NCBI RefSeq assembly: GCF_000749845.1
Contig: NZ_JQHM01000003.1
Location: 248,001 to 312,000, forward strand
DNA length: 64,000 nt
Source: Pectobacterium betavasculorum
GTDB taxonomy: Bacteria; Pseudomonadota; Gammaproteobacteria; Enterobacterales; Enterobacteriaceae
Reading direction: 5' to 3'
Position 1 is the stretch's first letter. Each line of letters opens with the position of its first letter. Position numbers and translations under genes: made by a program. The notes under the pieces were generated by a model. The model was not told the origin of the DNA, ran no database searches, and saw only the letters and a list, made by a program, of their open reading frames with translations. This document shows, one piece after another, positions 39,895 through 49,848 of the stretch.

Positions 39895-40350
39895 TTAAAG
39901 CGGCATTCTATATTCGATAACACCCGGTTTTTCTGCGACCCAATCATAAAGGCGCTGGGCTGTTTTATTAGTTTCCTGAGTATGCCAATACAGACGATCG
40001 CAATGCTTTTCTTGCGCCTTTTCTCTCACGTATTCAATGAGTTTTTTGCCAACGTTTTTGCCGCGCGTGGTGGGATCAACAAAAAGATCCTCAAGGTAGC
40101 AATAACGGTTTACGCCCCAGGTGGAATCGTGAAAAACAAAGTGCGCGAAACCAATAATGTGCGACCCTTCGCGCGCCACGGCGCAGTGCACGGGAACCTC
40201 GGCTTTAAAAAAACGATCCCAGGTTACTTCCGTGACCTCATCGGAAAGCTGCACCTTATAGAATTTCTGGTAACTCTCCCAATAGGGCAGCCACTGCTCA
40301 TAATCTTCTGGCTCAAGGGGATTAACAATAATTTCTCGATCTCTATTCAT
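39895..40350 (-). CDS. GNAT-family N-acetyltransferase
   Basis: 151 residues with the GNAT acetyl-CoA loop in VDPTTRGKNVGKKLIEYV and the preceding CYLEDLFVDP strand. It resembles small amino-group acetyltransferases of the RimI/diamine type. ATG 40350 is chosen; ATG 40365 is in frame but has no ribosome site. Confidence 0.82.
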   Translation of the reverse strand: MNRDREIIVNPLEPEDYEQWLPYWESYQKFYKVQLSDEVTEVTWDRFFKAEVPVHCAVAREGSHIIGFAHFVFHDSTWGVNRYCYLEDLFVDPTTRGKNVGKKLIEYVREKAQEKHCDRLYWHTQETNKTAQRLYDWVAEKPGVIEYRMPL

Positions 40351-40600
40351 CACTTTTACTCTCATATTGTCGCGGATATTTTGTTGTTACGGATTGGTGC
40401 TAAACATCAGGCTGATATTTATCGTAATAAGATAGCAATGAAATAGATGGATATACCCCGCCACTTATTGAGAGAGTGGCAGACCAATTTTTTCACTCTT
40501 CTGGACTGCGGCTGGTGTTAGTAAAGAAGACGCTGTGTTTTTGTTCCGGTACCTAGCGTTGACGTGAGTAAAAATTGCCAATTAGGTCACAAAATTTTTA

Positions 40601-40614
40601 AGTTAACGTTAACA
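40601..40614. promoter_or_regulatory. CscR operator, distal copy
   Basis: AGTTAACGTTAACA contains GTTAACGTTAAC, the same 12-bp palindrome as the proximal copy 63 bp away (about six helical turns). Confidence 0.75.
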
Positions 40615-40634
40615 TTTGTGATTATCATCTCATG

Positions 40635-40678
40635 TTGACACAAGAATGATTTAAATGATGAATTGTTAACGTTAACAA
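40635..40678 (+). promoter_or_regulatory. cscBA promoter with proximal CscR operator
   Basis: The -35 box TTGACA (40635-40640) is followed after 17 bp by a weak -10-like ATGAAT. The perfect palindrome TTGTTAACGTTAACAA (40663-40678) overlaps the expected transcription start. Its CG centre is typical of LacI-family operators such as that of CscR. Together with the distal copy it explains most of the 344-bp gap before cscB. Confidence 0.75.
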
Positions 40679-40709
40679 TGGCGGTGAACTTCTTGCGGAA
40701 TAGACCAAC

Positions 40710-41975
40710 ATGAATAAATACGCGCATACACCAGCACAATCTGCCAGGCAAAATTACTTAAAATTAAGTGGGTTACTATTTGCCTTCTTTTGGACATGGT
40801 CTTCAGCTTTTTCACTGATCTCGCTGTGGCTTAACCAGAAGGTTGGCCTGAGAGGAGCCGATACGGGGATCATTTTTTCAATCATCAGCCTTACCGCGTT
40901 TTTCGCTCAGCCAATTTATGGCTTTATTCAGGATAAACTGGGGCTGCGCAAAAACCTGTTATGGTGCATTGGCGTATTGCTGCTGTTGAGCGGACCCTGG
41001 TTTATTTTTGTCGGAACACCGCTTTTACGCTGGAATATGTATCTCGGTGCATTCAGCGTCGGCGTTTATGTTGGTGCCACGTTTTTCGCTGGGATCGGGG
41101 TTCTGGAATCTTATACCGAACGTGTCAGCCGCATTACGGGATTTGAGTACGGAAAAGCCCGTATGTGGGGATCGCTTGGTTGGGCAGGGGCAACGTTCTT
41201 CGCAGGAATGTTATTTAACATCGATCCTAACCTGAATTTCTGGATGGCCTGTGTCTCAGCCAGTGTGTTCTTGGTGTTGCTATGGCGTCTTAATGATATT
41301 AAGCCGCATGCGATGGGAGAGCTGGAATACGGTAAGAGTAATGCGCTAACCGTAGCGGATGCTATTGGATTGCTGCGCTTGCCACGCTTCTGGTCTCTGG
41401 TGGTGTTTGTTTGCGGTGTGAGCGTCTATAACGTTTACGATCAACAGTTCCCCGTCTATTTTGCCTCGTTGTTTAGCGACCCTGCGCACGGCAACGAAAT
41501 GTTCGGATTCCTCAATTCGTTTCAGGTGTTTTTGGAGGCCGGTGGCATGTTTTTAGCGCCGTTTCTGGTTAACCGTATCGGTGCCAAACGCGGCTTGTTA
41601 TTAAGCGGCCTTATCATGACGTTTAGGATATTCGGATCGGGGATGGCGGAAGGGACACTCGCCATCTCGTTGTTAAAATTACTCCATGCCGTCGAACTGC
41701 CGATCCTGCTCATCGCCATGTTCAAATACATTACCTCGCAGTTCGACAAACGTCTGTCGGCCACGCTCTATCTGGTCGGATTCCAGTTTGTTACCTCATT
41801 TTGTGCCGCTATTCTTTCCCCTATTGTGGGATATGGCTATGACGCACTGGGCTTTGCTGACACCTACATGATACTGGCGGTTGCCGTATTCATTCTGACA
41901 CTGGTGTCTGGTGTGTTACTCAGCGCAGAGAATGATGAACCCGTTTCCGAAAACATGAATACAGCACCACGGTGA
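40710..41975 (+). CDS. cscB: Sucrose:H+ symporter
   Basis: A 421-residue MFS permease of the oligosaccharide:H+ symporter (LacY/RafB/CscB) family with twelve transmembrane helices. Family segments include FFWTWSSAFSLISLWLNQ at residues 25-42 and GFEYGKARMWGSLGWA near 145. Pairing with a GH32 hydrolase and a LacI repressor marks sucrose as substrate. Its stop is one base before the cscA start. Confidence 0.88.
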   Translation: MNKYAHTPAQSARQNYLKLSGLLFAFFWTWSSAFSLISLWLNQKVGLRGADTGIIFSIISLTAFFAQPIYGFIQDKLGLRKNLLWCIGVLLLLSGPWFIFVGTPLLRWNMYLGAFSVGVYVGATFFAGIGVLESYTERVSRITGFEYGKARMWGSLGWAGATFFAGMLFNIDPNLNFWMACVSASVFLVLLWRLNDIKPHAMGELEYGKSNALTVADAIGLLRLPRFWSLVVFVCGVSVYNVYDQQFPVYFASLFSDPAHGNEMFGFLNSFQVFLEAGGMFLAPFLVNRIGAKRGLLLSGLIMTFRIFGSGMAEGTLAISLLKLLHAVELPILLIAMFKYITSQFDKRLSATLYLVGFQFVTSFCAAILSPIVGYGYDALGFADTYMILAVAVFILTLVSGVLLSAENDEPVSENMNTAPR

Positions 41976-41976
41976 A

Positions 41977-43410
41977 ATGATGAAATCACGTTTGATAAAG
42001 GCAGAATCTGCACGGGACGCGTTGTTAGCGCAACGCGGCAATACGTTTTACCCACATTACCATTTAGCGCCGCCAGCGGGATGGATGAACGACCCCAATG
42101 GCCTGATCTATTTCAATGGCGTCTACCACGCTTTCTATCAACATCATCCCATGAGTGAACATTGGGGACCGATGCATTGGGGGCATGCGACAAGCCCGGA
42201 TATGGTGCGCTGGCAGCATGAGCCTATCGCATTGGCGCCAGGGGAGGAATATGACCGCGATGGCTGCTTCTCTGGCAGTGCGGTAGAGGATGATGGCGTG
42301 CTATCGCTGATTTACACCGGACATGTCTGGTTATCAGGAGAAGGGGACGATAGTGCCATCCGTGAAGTGCAGTGTCTGGCAATCAGTCATGATGGTATTC
42401 ATTTTGAAAAACGGGGCGTCATCCTGACACCGCCAGAAGGCATTATGCATTTTCGCGATCCGAAGGTCTGGAGTGAGGACGGCTGTTGGTGGATGGTGGT
42501 CGGTGCACGGGACAAAAACGATACAGGGCAGGTATTACTGTACCGCGGCTCGTCGTTATCAGAATGGTGTTTTGAACGGGTACTGGCTCATGCCGATGCA
42601 CAGGAAGGGTATATGTGGGAGTGCCCGGACTTTTTTCCATTAGGTGAACACCACTACCTCATGTTTTCTCCCCAGGGGATGAAAGCAGAAGGCTATGCCT
42701 ATCGTAATCGCTTTCAAAGCGGCGTCTTGCAGGGGAACTGGCAGCCGGAAACTGTGTTTAAACGGACGGGCGCTTTCGAAGAGCTGGATCATGGGCACGA
42801 TTTTTATGCGCCACAGTCATTTTTAGCGGCGGACGGCAGACGCGTCATTTTAGGGTGGATGGACATGTGGGAATCGTCGATGCCGTCCAAACAGGAAGGG
42901 TGGGCCGGAGCGTTTACCCTGCCGCGTGAACTCGTTGAATGTCATGGAAAGTTATATCAGCGGCCGGTTCGTGAACTGGAAAGCCTGCGCCAGCAACAGC
43001 AGATTATTGAGCCAGTGAACGTTAAAGATGCCTATCTCATTTCGCCTCGTGCAGACGCGATTGAACTGGAAATCCGTTGGGATATGGCACGCAGTCAGGC
43101 AGAGCAGTATGGCGTCAGGTTGGGAGAGGGGCTGCAACTGTATGTGGATAATCAGGCTAAGCGGCTGGTGTTATGGCGTCGCTATCTACATGAAGGAATA
43201 GACGGCTATCGGAGTATCGCGTTACCGCAGTGTGAACAGGTAAAAATTCGGATGTTTATCGATCGTTCTTCGGTTGAGGTCTTTGTGAACGATGGCGAAG
43301 CCTGTATGACGAGTCGAATTTATCCCCAGCCGGAGCAGCGTGCGTTGACGCTTTATTCCAGTCAGGGAGAGGCGGTTATGCTTGGCGGTTCGCTTTGGCG
43401 TCTTGAATAA
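41977..43410 (+). CDS. cscA: Sucrose hydrolase (GH32 invertase)
   Basis: A 477-residue GH32 enzyme that splits sucrose (or sucrose 6-phosphate) in the cytoplasm. The nucleophile aspartate is in WMNDPNG (about residue 37), the transition-state aspartate in FRDPK and the acid/base glutamate in MWECPDFF. A beta-sandwich domain forms the last third. A second ATG at 41980 is an equal start candidate. No fructokinase (cscK) gene lies beside it. Confidence 0.9.
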   Translation: MMKSRLIKAESARDALLAQRGNTFYPHYHLAPPAGWMNDPNGLIYFNGVYHAFYQHHPMSEHWGPMHWGHATSPDMVRWQHEPIALAPGEEYDRDGCFSGSAVEDDGVLSLIYTGHVWLSGEGDDSAIREVQCLAISHDGIHFEKRGVILTPPEGIMHFRDPKVWSEDGCWWMVVGARDKNDTGQVLLYRGSSLSEWCFERVLAHADAQEGYMWECPDFFPLGEHHYLMFSPQGMKAEGYAYRNRFQSGVLQGNWQPETVFKRTGAFEELDHGHDFYAPQSFLAADGRRVILGWMDMWESSMPSKQEGWAGAFTLPRELVECHGKLYQRPVRELESLRQQQQIIEPVNVKDAYLISPRADAIELEIRWDMARSQAEQYGVRLGEGLQLYVDNQAKRLVLWRRYLHEGIDGYRSIALPQCEQVKIRMFIDRSSVEVFVNDGEACMTSRIYPQPEQRALTLYSSQGEAVMLGGSLWRLE

Positions 43411-43419
43411 TCTCCTGTT

Positions 43420-43450
43420 TCAATCGCAATTGAGTATTCATTGCGATTGA
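43420..43450. terminator. Hairpin between convergent cscA and cscR
   Basis: An 11-bp perfect inverted repeat (TCAATCGCAAT / ATTGCGATTGA) with a 9-nt loop lies just after the cscA stop. There is no strong T run. Confidence 0.6.
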
Positions 43451-43553
43451 GCATTTATCACGTATTGAAAAGGTCAGTGCATTTACACGCGAAGACTTAG
43501 CGGTGTCCCCTGAGTCTTCGTCAAACGTAAAAGTGAATCTCGCAGCACTCGTA

Positions 43554-44549
43554 TTATGTCGATGAGCGGATCAATAGGGGACAAGGGAGCTGCTGACAAC
43601 CGCCGTTTTCGCGGTTTTCAATAATGTGGAGCGTTGCCTGACGACCAATCTCATCGTGAGGTAATTGTATGGTCGAAAGGGGAGGGAGGAATAAATTTCC
43701 CATTCCTACCTGATTATCAAACCCTAATACGGCAACCTGTTCAGGAATAGCAATGCCGCGTGCAAGCAAGACCTGATAAGCAATAAAGGCGATCCGATCG
43801 TTACCGCAGATAAGTACATCAAAATCAGGATGATTATCTTGTAGTTTGGTTGCCAGTAATTCTGCCAAATCGGTGTAGTGCTCATCACCCAGCATCATAT
43901 GGTGCTGCGAGGCATCTGATAATGAACGTCCCGCCGTTTGCCAGGCCTGCTCAAACCCGTTGCGGCGGTCGCGGCTTGCCACTTCTGCGTCAGGGAGCCA
44001 AAAGCAGAGCGGTTTTTGGTAACCACGGTCAATCAGATAGCGTGTTGCCTGATACTGTGCGTCAAAATTGTTGGGAATGTACGCGGGAAGCGACTTATCG
44101 TCTGACTGGCAGTTCGCTAAAATAACATTTTCCCCTTTAAGCGCATCTGGCAGCGTGATGTGGCGGAGCCCCATAGTGGTATAGATAATTCCGTCTGGTC
44201 GCTGTGCTAACAACTGCCGTACCGCGCGCGCGCTGTCTTGTTCTGAAAAGATATTAATAAGAAAACTATTCCAACCTTTTTCCCGCGCAGTTTGTTCTAT
44301 TGCCAATAAAATTTCGACGGAGAAGGGCGTCGTCGCGGTATCTCTTGCCAGAATCGCAATGGTTGATGCGTTGTTACGCTGGGTACGTATTTTTCGTGCG
44401 GAATGGTCGGGGATGTAGTTAAGCGTCTGCACCGCCTGCATGACACGCTTTCTGGTTTCAGGGCGAACGGTATCGGGATGGTTGATGACGCGTGATACCG
44501 TCATCATTGATACACCCGCTAACTGCGCAACATCCTTCAGGGAAACCAT
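43554..44549 (-). CDS. cscR: Sucrose operon repressor, LacI family
   Basis: A 331-residue LacI-family repressor. The N-terminal HTH is VSLKDVAQLAGVSMMTVSRV, followed by the hinge and effector domain. It is convergent with cscBA and is the expected binder of the two TTAACGTTAA-type palindromes upstream of cscB. Confidence 0.88.
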   Translation of the reverse strand: MVSLKDVAQLAGVSMMTVSRVINHPDTVRPETRKRVMQAVQTLNYIPDHSARKIRTQRNNASTIAILARDTATTPFSVEILLAIEQTAREKGWNSFLINIFSEQDSARAVRQLLAQRPDGIIYTTMGLRHITLPDALKGENVILANCQSDDKSLPAYIPNNFDAQYQATRYLIDRGYQKPLCFWLPDAEVASRDRRNGFEQAWQTAGRSLSDASQHHMMLGDEHYTDLAELLATKLQDNHPDFDVLICGNDRIAFIAYQVLLARGIAIPEQVAVLGFDNQVGMGNLFLPPLSTIQLPHDEIGRQATLHIIENRENGGCQQLPCPLLIRSST

Positions 44550-44620
44550 ACTTTTTCCATTATCATGAAGATGATGACCCTTTATCGTAAAAGGGTGATG
44601 AATCGGTGCTTCAATCGCTT

Positions 44621-44650
44621 ATGGTTACCACAAAAGCATGTGGTAACCAT
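44621..44650. terminator. Perfect hairpin between ssb and cscR
   Basis: A 12-bp perfect inverted repeat (ATGGTTACCACA / TGTGGTAACCAT) with a 6-nt loop lies 43 bp after the ssb stop and 72 bp before the cscR start. It may end ssb transcription or serve as an operator. Confidence 0.5.
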
Positions 44651-44692
44651 TGGTTTGTGGTGAAATTCTTTACACTTTACAACGAGTAACTG

Positions 44693-45256
44693 TTAGAACG
44701 GAATATCGTCGTCGAAATCCATTGGCGGTTCGTTGCTTTGTGCCGGGGCATTATTTTGTGAGGAAGGCGAGTTCTGTGCTGGGCGCTGCTGAGCTTGCGC
44801 CCCGCCGCTGAACTGGTTGCCACCCTGCGGTTGCTGAGGTTGACCCCAGCCGCCTTGTTGCTGGCCGCCACCTGCATTGCCACCGCCTGCTGGTGCGCCG
44901 CCGCCTTGGCGTCCACCTAGCATCTGCATGGTGCCGCCGACGTTAACGACCACTTCGGTGGTGTAACGCTCTACGCCAGACTGATCGGTCCATTTACGGG
45001 TTTGCAGTGCGCCTTCGATGTAGACCTGAGAGCCTTTACGCAGGTATTCGCCCGCGACTTCTGCCAGCTTACCGAACAGAACCACACGGTGCCATTCGGT
45101 CTTCTCTTTCTGCTCACCGGTTTGCTTGTCACGCCAGCTTTCAGACGTAGCCAGCGTGATGTTGGCAACTGCACCACCATTCGGCATATAGCGGACTTCC
45201 GGGTCTTGACCCAGATTTCCGACAAGAATCACTTTATTAACGCCTCTGCTGGCCAT
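44693..45256 (-). CDS. ssb: Single-stranded DNA-binding protein
   Basis: 187 residues. An N-terminal OB fold ([19 protein letters not shown], then [14 protein letters not shown]) is followed by a Gly/Gln/Pro-rich disordered linker and the acidic tip DFDDDIPF that recruits repair and replication partners. AGGAGA precedes the start. Divergent from uvrA, as in other enterobacteria. Confidence 0.97.
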   Translation of the reverse strand: MASRGVNKVILVGNLGQDPEVRYMPNGGAVANITLATSESWRDKQTGEQKEKTEWHRVVLFGKLAEVAGEYLRKGSQVYIEGALQTRKWTDQSGVERYTTEVVVNVGGTMQMLGGRQGGGAPAGGGNAGGGQQQGGWGQPQQPQGGNQFSGGAQAQQRPAQNSPSSQNNAPAQSNEPPMDFDDDIPF

Positions 45257-45393
45257 GCTCGTGTCTCCTGATGAATCAATTTATGTAAGTCTAAACGATC
45301 AATTTTATCATGATACACATTTGTAGCATACCTGCGAAATGGCTTCAGAAATGAAAGTCAGATTTGCAGTGTTTGCAAAGTAAACGGGTTTAA

Positions 45394-45413
45394 TACTGGA
45401 TATCCATTCAGTT
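45394..45413. promoter_or_regulatory. LexA (SOS) box
   Basis: TACTGGATATCCATTCAGTT fits CTG-N10-CAG, the LexA core. It lies in the ssb/uvrA divergent region, where an SOS box is known in E. coli. Confidence 0.85.
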
Positions 45414-45420
45414 TTTTTTA

Positions 45421-45494
45421 TGGCAAGCTATCCCTGCTTGCCACCCTACGGGTCGTCGCAAGCGACGTTAAAAAACGCGTCCGGCGTTTTTTTT
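45421..45494 (+). terminator. Three hairpins and a T8 run inside the uvrA leader
   Basis: Hairpin 1: TGGCAAGC / GCTTGCCA (45421-45443). Hairpin 2: CGTCGC / GCGACG (45454-45467). Hairpin 3: AAAAAACGC / GCGTTTTTT (45470-45492), followed by a T8 run in plus direction. It has the form of a rho-independent terminator between the LexA box and uvrA. Confidence 0.65.
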
Positions 45495-45575
45495 GTGTCA
45501 TAATTGTTTGTTTCGTACCGGTTCTCTCCGTTCAGGAGACGATGACAAACCGTTTTTATTCCGGGAAGTGTGTGA

Positions 45576-48410
45576 ATGGATAAGATCGAAGTTCGTGGTG
45601 CTCGTACCCATAATCTCAAGAATATCAATCTGGTAATCCCCCGCGACAAGCTGATCGTCATCACTGGTCTGTCTGGTTCGGGTAAGTCATCGTTGGCGTT
45701 TGACACGTTGTATGCCGAAGGGCAGCGACGCTATGTGGAATCACTTTCCGCCTACGCCCGTCAGTTCTTGTCTCTGATGGAAAAACCGGATGTCGATCAT
45801 ATAGAAGGGCTGTCGCCCGCGATCTCTATCGAGCAGAAATCCACTTCACACAACCCACGCTCTACGGTTGGGACGATTACCGAAATTCATGACTACCTGC
45901 GTCTGCTGTTTGCTCGTGTGGGTGAGCCGCGCTGCCCAGAGCATGATGTGCCGCTGGATGCGCAGACGGTCAGCCAGATGGTGGACAACGTGCTGGCGCA
46001 GCCGGAAGGTAAACGCCTGATGCTGCTGGCACCGATTGTAAAAGATCGCAAAGGCGAGCACAGCAAAACGCTGGAAAACCTGGCGTCACAGGGCTATATC
46101 CGTGCCCGTATCGACGGCGAAGTGTGCGATCTGTCCGATCCGCCGAAGTTGGAATTACAGAAAAAACACACCATTGAAGTTGTCGTCGATCGCTTTAAAG
46201 TGCGAGAAGACTTGGCGCAGCGACTGGCGGAATCGTTTGAAACCGCGTTGGATCTGTCCGGTGGCAGCGTGGTGGTCGCCGATATGGACGATCCAACGCA
46301 GCCTGAGCTGTTGTTCTCGGCGAACTTTGCCTGCCCGGTGTGTGGCTACAGCATGCACGAACTGGAACCACGTATGTTCTCGTTCAACAACCCAGCGGGG
46401 GCGTGCCCAAGCTGTGATGGTCTGGGTGTGCAACAGTTCTTTGATCCGTCCCGCGTGGTGCAAAATGCCGAGCTGTCGCTGGCGGGCGGCGCGATTCGCG
46501 GCTGGGATCGCCGCAATTTCTACTATTTCCAGATGCTGCGCTCACTGGCGGAGCACTACAAATTTGACGTCGATGCGCCGTTTGAGGGACTGAGCGCCGC
46601 GGTACAGAAAGTGATTCTGTACGGCTCCGGTAAAGAGAACGTCGAATTCAAATACATCAACGATCGCGGCGATACCTCCGTGCGCCGTCATCCGTTCGAA
46701 GGCGTGCTGCACAACATGGAGCGTCGCTATAAAGAGACGGAATCCACGGCGGTGCGCGAAGAATTGGCAAAATTCATCAGCAACCGTTCCTGTGCCAGCT
46801 GCGGCGGGACGCGTCTGCGTGAAGAAGCGCGTAACGTGTTCGTTGAGCAGACGACGCTGCCGCAGATTTCCGATATGAGCATCGGCCATGCGATGACGTT
46901 TTTCAAGAACATGAAGCTCAGCGGGCAGCGCGCTCAAATCGCCGAGAAAGTGCTGAAAGAGATTGGCGATCGGCTGAAGTTTCTGGTGAATGTTGGGCTG
47001 AACTATTTGTCGCTCTCCCGTTCGGCGGAAACGCTGTCCGGCGGTGAGGCGCAGCGTATTCGGCTGGCAAGCCAGATCGGCGCTGGGCTGGTTGGCGTCA
47101 TGTACGTACTGGATGAGCCGTCTATCGGCCTGCACCAGCGCGACAATGAGCGCCTGTTGGAAACGTTGGTTCATCTGCGCGATCTGGGCAATACCGTTAT
47201 TGTGGTGGAACACGATGAAGACGCGATTCGTGCTGCCGATCATGTGATTGATATCGGCCCCGGCGCAGGTGTACACGGTGGACAGATTGTCGCCGAAGGC
47301 ACGATGGACGAGATTATGGCGGTGCCAGGCTCGCTGACGGGGCAGTTCCTTAGCGGCAAACGCAAGATTGAAATACCGAAGCAGCGCGTACCTGCGGATC
47401 CAACCAAAGTGCTGAAACTGATTGGCGCTAAGGGCAACAACCTGAAAGATGTCACGCTGACGCTGCCGGTTGGCCTGTTTACCTGCATCACCGGCGTGTC
47501 GGGGTCGGGTAAATCTACACTCATCAACGATACCTTGTTCCCACTGGCGCAGCGCCAGTTGAACGGCGCAACGCTGGCAGAACCTGCCGCTTACCGTGAA
47601 ATTCAGGGACTGGAGCATTTCGACAAAGTGATCGATATCGATCAAAGCCCGATCGGTCGTACGCCGCGCTCTAACCCTGCAACCTACACTGGCATTTTCA
47701 CGCCGATTCGTGAGCTGTTTGCTGGTGTACCTGAATCTCGTACCCGTGGTTATAATCCTGGCCGTTTCAGTTTTAACGTACGCGGTGGGCGCTGCGAAGC
47801 CTGCCAGGGTGACGGCGTGATCAAGGTAGAAATGCACTTCCTGCCGGATGTCTATGTGCCGTGTGACCAGTGCAAAGGCAAGCGCTATAACCGCGAAACG
47901 CTGGAAATTAAATACAAAGGCAAAGGCATCCATGAAGTGCTGGATATGACCATCGAAGAAGCGCGTGAGTTCTTTGATGCGATTCCGGCGCTGGCGCGAA
48001 AACTGCAAACGCTGATCGATGTCGGCCTGTCCTATATTCGCCTTGGGCAGTCGGCAACCACGCTGTCCGGCGGGGAAGCGCAGCGTGTGAAACTGGCGCG
48101 TGAACTGTCAAAACGTGGAACCGGGCAGACGCTGTATATTCTCGACGAACCCACGACCGGTTTGCACTTTGCCGATATTGAGCAGCTTCTTACCGTTCTG
48201 CATCAGCTGCGCGATCAGGGTAATACCATCGTGGTGATTGAACACAATCTGGATGTAATTAAAACGGCGGACTGGATTGTCGATTTAGGGCCGGAAGGCG
48301 GCAGCGGCGGCGGCGAAATTCTGGTTTCCGGCACGCCGGAAACCGTGGCGGACTGCGAGCAGTCCCACACTGCGCGTTTCCTGCGACCTATTCTGGCACG
48401 TGAAGTCTGA
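45576..48410 (+). CDS. uvrA: Excinuclease ABC subunit A
   Basis: A 944-residue nucleotide-excision-repair damage sensor. It has two ABC modules with Walker A motifs GLSGSGKSS (about residue 30) and GVSGSGKST (about 640), two signature motifs (LSGGEAQR near 490 and 830), and zinc-binding cysteine groups ([13 protein letters not shown]...[12 protein letters not shown]...CDQC). Length agrees with the E. coli protein (940). An intact antisense open frame of 488 codons on the other strand is a codon-bias shadow. Confidence 0.98.
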   Translation: MDKIEVRGARTHNLKNINLVIPRDKLIVITGLSGSGKSSLAFDTLYAEGQRRYVESLSAYARQFLSLMEKPDVDHIEGLSPAISIEQKSTSHNPRSTVGTITEIHDYLRLLFARVGEPRCPEHDVPLDAQTVSQMVDNVLAQPEGKRLMLLAPIVKDRKGEHSKTLENLASQGYIRARIDGEVCDLSDPPKLELQKKHTIEVVVDRFKVREDLAQRLAESFETALDLSGGSVVVADMDDPTQPELLFSANFACPVCGYSMHELEPRMFSFNNPAGACPSCDGLGVQQFFDPSRVVQNAELSLAGGAIRGWDRRNFYYFQMLRSLAEHYKFDVDAPFEGLSAAVQKVILYGSGKENVEFKYINDRGDTSVRRHPFEGVLHNMERRYKETESTAVREELAKFISNRSCASCGGTRLREEARNVFVEQTTLPQISDMSIGHAMTFFKNMKLSGQRAQIAEKVLKEIGDRLKFLVNVGLNYLSLSRSAETLSGGEAQRIRLASQIGAGLVGVMYVLDEPSIGLHQRDNERLLETLVHLRDLGNTVIVVEHDEDAIRAADHVIDIGPGAGVHGGQIVAEGTMDEIMAVPGSLTGQFLSGKRKIEIPKQRVPADPTKVLKLIGAKGNNLKDVTLTLPVGLFTCITGVSGSGKSTLINDTLFPLAQRQLNGATLAEPAAYREIQGLEHFDKVIDIDQSPIGRTPRSNPATYTGIFTPIRELFAGVPESRTRGYNPGRFSFNVRGGRCEACQGDGVIKVEMHFLPDVYVPCDQCKGKRYNRETLEIKYKGKGIHEVLDMTIEEAREFFDAIPALARKLQTLIDVGLSYIRLGQSATTLSGGEAQRVKLARELSKRGTGQTLYILDEPTTGLHFADIEQLLTVLHQLRDQGNTIVVIEHNLDVIKTADWIVDLGPEGGSGGGEILVSGTPETVADCEQSHTARFLRPILAREV

Positions 48411-48427
48411 TAGCGAGAGGCCAAATC

Positions 48428-48847
48428 ATGTGGACGCAATATGAAATCCGCCTGAAGCCGAAAGCCAGAGGCTTTCATCTGGTGACCGACGAGATACTGG
48501 CGCAGGTTGTTGCACTGCGCCAGATAAAAGTCGGGCTGATGCATGTGTTCATCAAACATACCTCGGCGGCGCTAACGATTAACGAGAATGCCGACCCCAC
48601 GGTGCGGCAGGATTTCGAGAGCTTTTTTAATCGTTTAGTACCTGAAGATGAACCGTACTACCGCCATACTTATGAAGGCAGTGACGACATGCCCGCCCAC
48701 CTGAAAGGCAGCCTGCTAGGAAACAGCCTGACAATTCCCATTACCAACGGACGCCTGAACATCGGCACTTGGCAGGGTATTTACCTGTGCGAACACCGCA
48801 ACCACGGCGGCAGCCGCTCGCTGATTGTTACGCTGAATGGGGAATAG
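48428..48847 (+). CDS. yjbQ: YjbQ family protein (UPF0047)
   Basis: 139 residues of the YjbQ family, proposed to act as a secondary thiamine-phosphate synthase or phosphatase-like enzyme. Motifs are FIKHTSAALTINENAD and GTWQGIYLCEHRNH. It starts 17 bases after uvrA and may be cotranscribed with it. Confidence 0.9.
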   Translation: MWTQYEIRLKPKARGFHLVTDEILAQVVALRQIKVGLMHVFIKHTSAALTINENADPTVRQDFESFFNRLVPEDEPYYRHTYEGSDDMPAHLKGSLLGNSLTIPITNGRLNIGTWQGIYLCEHRNHGGSRSLIVTLNGE

Positions 48848-48854
48848 CCCTCAA

Positions 48855-48880
48855 GAATGCGTCGCGCCAGCGACGCATTC
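48855..48880. terminator. Hairpin between yjbQ and CRISPR array 2
   Basis: A 10-bp perfect stem (GAATGCGTCG / CGACGCATTC) with a 6-nt loop starts seven bases after the yjbQ stop and ends five bases before the last, degenerate repeat of array 2. It may stop both transcripts. Confidence 0.65.
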
Positions 48881-48885
48881 CGATA

Positions 48886-49333
48886 GAACCAAGCTGCCTG
48901 CACGGCAGTGAACATTTTCGCAATCACTCCACTAATCGGTTTGTTTTTCTAAGCTGCCTATGCGGCAGTGAACAAAGGCGCAGGTGTCGCTGGCGCGGAT
49001 CGCATTTTCTAAGCTGCCTATGCGGCAGTGAACGAGAAGTATGGGCGCACTCGCGGCGGCACTAATTTCTAAGCTGCCTATGCGGCAGTGAACAATTAAC
49101 GCTTGAGAAGAAGTTCCCCGAAGAATTTCTAAGCTGCCTATGCGGCAGTGAACAATAGCGTGTAGTTTGTAATAATCCGCCGCCGTTTCTAAGCTGCCTA
49201 TGCGGCAGTGAACAATATTTGCGTTAGAACTAAAATGTGGTTACCTTTCTAAGCTGCCTATGCGGCAGTGAACAAAAAGCCCTTTCTAGCGACCGACCAT
49301 ATAGATTTCTAAGCTGCCTATGCGGCAGTGAAC
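48886..49333 (-). CRISPR. Type I-F CRISPR array 2 (8 repeats, 7 spacers), read on the minus strand
   Basis: 28-bp repeats occur at exact 60-bp spacing with 32-bp spacers. On the minus strand the repeat opens GTTCACTGCCGCATA and ends GGCAGCTTAGAAA. The repeat at 48886-48913 is degenerate at its 3' part, as expected for the leader-distal end, so the leader is on the right (49334 onward). The stem CTGCC/GGCAG is the Csy4 recognition hairpin. The loop pentamer GCATA differs from those of arrays 1 and 3. Confidence 0.98.
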
Positions 49334-49440
49334 CGTTCCTATTTTACGGTAGTTACCTAATTTTAAAAGAAAATAAACCATTTTCTCCGAAAAACCCTTT
49401 TTATCGTAGCGCTTAATCGATATTAAAAATCAATGAGTTA
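49334..49440 (-). promoter_or_regulatory. Leader of CRISPR array 2 with an IHF-type site
   Basis: An A+T-rich leader adjacent to the first (right-hand) repeat. AATCAATGAGTTA at 49428-49440 fits the IHF consensus WATCAANNNNTTR, 95 bp from the repeat. Spacer integration in type I-F needs IHF (established knowledge). It shares AAAAAGGGTTTTT-like and AGAAAATGG blocks with leader 1. The remaining 49441-49620 holds the vapBC promoter region and nothing else clear. Confidence 0.75.
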
Positions 49441-49620
49441 CAAGTGTTCATGGAAAAAGGGTGCCAATCCTGTGGCAACGATTTTATCTATTATCGGTAG
49501 ACCTATGTTAAGTGCATACATATGCTGCGGATATACAAGAGAACGATTCAAATCTATACTTAGCCTATGTTTTAGTCAGGCTAGCGGCTGGCTGAATTCT
49601 GTATTAAGAGGAGGTGCATT

Positions 49621-49848
49621 ATGCGTATTGTTTCGGTATTTAAAAACGGTAATAACCGTGCTATTCGCTTACCGCGTGATATGGATTTTGAAGGCGTCAA
49701 TGAACTGGAGATCGTGCGTGAGGGGGATACCATCATGTTGCGTCCAGTCAAACCCAATTGGCATTCGTTTCTGCAAGAAGAGCGCGCTGACGCTGACTTT
49801 ATGACAGAACGTCAGGATGTAGTCGAAGAGGGGAGATTCGAACTGTGA
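49621..49848 (+). CDS. vapB: VapB-type antitoxin
   Basis: A 75-residue AbrB/SpoVT-fold antitoxin. The N-terminal DNA-binding part is RIVSVFKNGNNRAIRLPRDM; the C-terminal tail (WHSFLQEERADADFM) should wrap around the toxin. The strong ribosome site GAGGAGGTG precedes the ATG. It overlaps the toxin gene by four bases and lies between CRISPR arrays 2 and 3. Confidence 0.9.
   Translation: MRIVSVFKNGNNRAIRLPRDMDFEGVNELEIVREGDTIMLRPVKPNWHSFLQEERADADFMTERQDVVEEGRFEL

Noticed and set aside
46542-48008. 488-codon open frame antisense to uvrA
   Set aside because: It lies wholly inside uvrA, has no ribosome site or family features, and arises from codon bias of the sense gene.
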